Shown piece by piece: positions 61,596 to 64,000 of a stretch of 64,000 nt of DNA. The stretch is from assembly GCF_023101665.1 (NCBI RefSeq), contig NZ_CP082161.1:6200001-6264000 (forward strand). Direction: 5' to 3'. The translations under genes were made by a program, and so were the position numbers. Every line of letters begins with the position of its first letter. Within the stretch, counting starts at the first letter, position 1. Under the pieces are notes generated by a model. That model saw only the letters and a program-made list of their open reading frames with translations, did no database searches and was not told where the DNA came from. Origin of the DNA: Bradyrhizobium sp. 195. Lineage in GTDB: Bacteria; Pseudomonadota; Alphaproteobacteria; Rhizobiales; Xanthobacteraceae.

Positions 61596-61796
61596 ATGCG
61601 AAAGCTTGTCTTAGTGGCAACCGCGATCACGGGAATGCTGTTGGTCGTGCCATCGACGGCACCTGCGCAAGCCCAGCAGAACCAATGGTGCTCCAAGTTC
61701 AAGGGAATGGTGAACTGCAAGTACTCGACCGAGGATCAGTGCCGCGCGTCGCGAAGCGGCAGAGGCGGCACCTGCTTCCCCCGGGCGTCGCGCTAA
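61596..61796 (+). CDS. DUF3551-type small exported protein
   Basis: A 66-residue secreted protein. The signal peptide is MRKLVLVATAITGMLLVVPS, ending APAQAQ. The mature part WCSKFKGMVNCKYSTEDQCR, then SGRGGTCFP, has the Trp-Cys, Cys and G-G-C pattern of DUF3551, a family abundant in Bradyrhizobium. The function is unknown; four cysteines suggest two disulfides. ATG 61596 follows CCAGGAGG. Confidence 0.82.
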   Translation: MRKLVLVATAITGMLLVVPSTAPAQAQQNQWCSKFKGMVNCKYSTEDQCRASRSGRGGTCFPRASR

Positions 61797-61831
61797 TTGC
61801 GCGGCAGGGCCGCAAGAGCCCTTCCAAAGCG

Positions 61832-61993
61832 ATGGCGCCGAACGATCCGCTCGTGGGCGCCATTCGAACCGGTGTGGATGCTGTTGTATCGCTACGCCAA
61901 TTGTCGCTTCGACTTGCCGAGCGATTCCCGGCTGCGGATACCGAGAGCGGAGCCGCCGCCGCAATTACGGCTTTCGATGCGATGCCGCCGTGA
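61832..61993 (+). CDS. Possible small protein (53 aa)
   Basis: The frame gives MAPNDPLVGAIRTGVDAVVS and ends AAITAFDAMPP. It is hydrophilic and without a motif. The ribosome-binding site is poor (CCAAAGCG), and the 361-bp space it sits in (61797-62157) otherwise shows nothing. It may be real because its codon bias looks coding, but it could equally be chance. Confidence 0.3.
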   Translation: MAPNDPLVGAIRTGVDAVVSLRQLSLRLAERFPAADTESGAAAAITAFDAMPP

Positions 61994-62157
61994 TCGCCTC
62001 AGGGGGCATGGCAACCTCGCACGTCAGGAACATTCATCCCCATGTCCTTAGGGTTTTCTCCGATGCCGCGCCGGGGTGCCGACAGCTAATCTCTCAGCGT
62101 GTCCCGCCGGGCCTACCAGGGCTTGGTCGGCGGGACTCGACCCAGCAGGAGGCTTGC

Positions 62158-62661
62158 ATGTCCGATCTAGTAGCGATCGTGTATCCATCCGAGGCGAAGG
62201 CCGAAGAAGTGCGTCAACGGCTGCTCAGGCTGCAGAAGGAATATCTGATCACGCTCAGCGACGCGGTGATCGCCGTGAAGACCGACTCCGGCGGCATCAA
62301 GCTCAATCAACTCGTCAACACGACGGCGGTGGGCGCGATGACTGGAAGTTTCTGGGGCCTCCTGATCGGCGTGATCTTCCTCAATCCGATCCTCGGTGTC
62401 GCGGTCGGCGCGGCATCCGGCGCGCTCGGCGGCGCCCTGTCCGATTTCGGCATCGACGACGCCTTCATGAAGGAATTGTCTACCTCGCTCCACACCGGCA
62501 ACGCCGCCTTATTTGTCCTGATCAAGAACATGACGGCGGACAAGGTGCTGAAGGAAATCAAGGACGCCGGGGGGACCGTGCTGAAGACGTCCCTGGATGA
62601 CAACAAGGAACAGGCCCTGCGCGACGCGCTCGCGAGTGCGGCGGAACGGCCTGCGGCCTGA
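62158..62661 (+). CDS. DUF1269-type membrane protein
   Basis: A 167-residue protein. The N-terminal half (LVAIVYPSEAKAEEVRQRLL) is soluble alpha/beta, as in DUF1269. A glycine-zipper hydrophobic segment follows (SFWGLLIGVIFLNPILGVAV, then GAASGALGGALSDFGI). The rest, SLHTGNAALFVLIKNMTADK, completes the domain. The family is associated with stress and membranes but has no known activity. ATG 62158 follows CAGGAGG. It converges on the BI-1 gene. Confidence 0.87.
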   Translation: MSDLVAIVYPSEAKAEEVRQRLLRLQKEYLITLSDAVIAVKTDSGGIKLNQLVNTTAVGAMTGSFWGLLIGVIFLNPILGVAVGAASGALGGALSDFGIDDAFMKELSTSLHTGNAALFVLIKNMTADKVLKEIKDAGGTVLKTSLDDNKEQALRDALASAAERPAA

Positions 62662-62669
62662 ACGGCCGC
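62653..62669 (+). terminator. Short hairpin at the end of the DUF1269 gene
   Basis: GCGGCC (62653-62658) and GGCCGC (62664-62669) enclose the stop codon region. A short CTTT follows. It is a weak candidate terminator shared with the convergent BI-1 gene. Confidence 0.4.
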
Positions 62670-62679
62670 CTTTGGCTCG

Positions 62680-63393
62680 CTAGCGCCGACCGCCGGCGAG
62701 GCGCAGCAGCATCATGAACAGGTTGATGAAGTTGAGGTAGAGCGACAGCGCCGAAATCACGGACTTGCGGCCGGCCGACGTTTCATCATCCCTGCTGTCG
62801 TACATCGCCTTGATCCGCTGCGTGTCGTAGGCCGTGAGTCCGGCGAAGACACCGACGCCCACGACCGAGATCAGCCAATCGAGCCCGGATGACTGCAGGA
62901 AGAGGTTGACCAGGCTGGCAATGATCACGCCGATCAGCCCCATGAACAAGAACGTGCCGAGACCGGACAGGTCGCGCCGAGTGGTGTAGCCGAATACGCT
63001 GAGCGCCCCGAAAGTCGCCGCCGCGATGAAGAAGACGCGTGTGATCGATGCACTGGTGTAGATGTGAAGCAGCGTCGAGAGCGACACGCCGACCAGGGCG
63101 GCATAGATGAAGAACAGAAGCCGTGCCGTTGCTACCGACAGCGTATTGATGCGCGAACCGATGAAGAAGACCAGCGCAAGGGGCGCCAGGATGAAGACCC
63201 ACATCAACGGGCTCTGCAGCAAGGCGGGGCCGGTCAGCTGATAGGTCAGCCACGCGACGACGGCGGTCAGGCCGACGCCGGCGGTCATGTAATTGTAGAT
63301 GCGCAGCATGTAGTCACGCAGTCCGGTGTCCACCGCGATTGTGCCACCACCGCCCGCACGCGAGGCCGCCAGGTCCTGATCGTAATTCGACAT
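62680..63393 (-). CDS. Bax inhibitor-1 / YccA-family membrane protein
   Basis: A 237-residue membrane protein with about seven hydrophobic helices. YMLRIYNYMTAGVGLTAVVA and the conserved C-terminal ALSLYLNFINLFMMLLRLAG are BI-1 family marks, with VGVGVFAGLTAYDTQRIKAM before it. Bacterial members are proton-sensitive Ca2+ leak channels (BsYetJ) or bind FtsH (YccA). ATG 63393 follows GAGGAGACG. The DUF1269 gene converges on it, 18 bp away. Confidence 0.9.
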   Translation of the reverse strand: MSNYDQDLAASRAGGGGTIAVDTGLRDYMLRIYNYMTAGVGLTAVVAWLTYQLTGPALLQSPLMWVFILAPLALVFFIGSRINTLSVATARLLFFIYAALVGVSLSTLLHIYTSASITRVFFIAAATFGALSVFGYTTRRDLSGLGTFLFMGLIGVIIASLVNLFLQSSGLDWLISVVGVGVFAGLTAYDTQRIKAMYDSRDDETSAGRKSVISALSLYLNFINLFMMLLRLAGGRR

Positions 63394-63648
63394 CGCTCGT
63401 CTCCTCTCAGAGCTTGCTGACAGGGGCCTACGCTACCCCTCGGGCTCAGAGGACGGCATCGGACAATCACCCGAATGCCGGAGGGGAAATCACCCTGTTG
63501 CCCCTGCAATTGCCGGCGATCCGCAGCGACCACACTCCCATTACAAAGCCGGCAACCTGGAACCGCAGCTTCACCGTCCTCCTTTCGGAGGGGGCGCCTT
63601 ACGCGTTTGTCACTAGGAGATGATCGCGGCGCGGCCTAATCGGCTGGC

Positions 63649-63873
63649 ATGCGCTTCTATTTCCACATCGTCGATAAATACGGTCTCACTCCCGATGGGA
63701 CCGGATGCGAATACGCCGATCAGGATACGGCGGTTCTGCATGCCCAACGCATTGCGGCCGAGCTCGCGAAGGCCGGCGAATTCTGCCGTTCCGGCGTCGT
63801 GCTTTTGGCTGCCGTTGCCGGACCATCATCCAGTCCCGGTGAAGACGCGACCGACCTCACGGCAAAGGCCTGA
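63649..63873 (+). CDS. DUF6894-type small protein
   Basis: A 74-residue soluble protein beginning MRFYFHIVDKYGLTPDGTGC, with an AQRIAAELAKAG helix. This matches the small, rhizobial DUF6894 family: an aromatic-rich first strand, an acidic loop and then a helix of about 20 residues. The function is unknown. The 255-bp space upstream (63394-63648) contains no other gene. I see nothing supportable in the final 127 bases of the window. Confidence 0.7.
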   Translation: MRFYFHIVDKYGLTPDGTGCEYADQDTAVLHAQRIAAELAKAGEFCRSGVVLLAAVAGPSSSPGEDATDLTAKA

Positions 63874-64000
63874 AGGCGGCGCGCAGAACCGCTTGGCGAT
63901 TTCCTGCCCCCGCTCCCTACAGAGAATCCCTGATGTGCGAGGGGGAAAGCCGCCTCTAAGGTCTGCCGGGATCGGCCGGCATCAGTGCCCGCCGATCGCG

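Overview
The window looks like a chromosomal segment of an alphaproteobacterium of the Bradyrhizobium type. The DNA is GC-rich, the intergenic spaces carry nested palindromic repeats of the kind common in Bradyrhizobium, and the gene content fits that group (DUF3551 and DUF6894 small proteins, RND pumps, many AraC/TetR/LysR/MarR regulators, branched-chain-type ABC importers). This assignment is inferred from style and gene content, not from a marker gene. I saw no rRNA, tRNA, CRISPR array, transposase or integrase.

Layout. 1-591: 5' part of an AraC-type regulator running off the left edge. 592-2132: repeat-rich DNA without a credible gene. 2133-13399: mixed genes on both strands (MFS transporter, winged-helix/ATPase regulator, msrA, osmC, a VOC protein, an AraC regulator, a cytoplasmic BisC-type molybdoenzyme, small proteins, a ferritin-like YciF protein). 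13457-14314: SDR oxidoreductase. 14568-36909: the centrepiece, described below. 36992-38932: a hydratase/FAH-type gene divergent from a LysR regulator. 39009-44654: an RND efflux operon between two TetR genes. 44684-49408: small catabolic or stress genes with HxlR and MarR regulators and an orphan ABC binding protein. 49499-52630: PepSY protein, two NarL-type response regulators and a histidine kinase. 52986-54074: two exported proteins. 54217-56939: arginine deiminase (broken by an amber codon) and its antiporter. 57084-61246: a second RND pump. 61596-63873: small stress or envelope proteins and a BI-1 family membrane protein.

Centrepiece. A solute-binding protein (14568) and an AraC regulator (15943) precede 18 same-strand genes (17236-36909), spaced by at most 30 bp and often overlapping. 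They encode two branched-chain-type permeases, an ATPase, and a second ATPase fused to a Tm-1-like (UPF0261) domain. Next come a Tm-1-type TIM-barrel protein, a 968-residue SPFH/flotillin-like protein with 44-residue coiled-coil repeats, and two tandem SRPBCC proteins. A xanthine-dehydrogenase-family molybdenum hydroxylase follows, with its large subunit split into two genes, plus MoxR and VWA proteins of CoxD/CoxE type. The operon ends with an amidohydrolase, a metallo-beta-lactamase-fold hydrolase, an SMP-30/isochorismatase-like fusion and an azoreductase-like flavoprotein. The most economical reading is import and oxidative/hydrolytic breakdown of one small organic compound, probably a heteroaromatic or lactone-forming molecule, with an unusual membrane-scaffold and Tm-1 component. 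The substrate cannot be read from the sequence. This is the best candidate for an undescribed system in the window.
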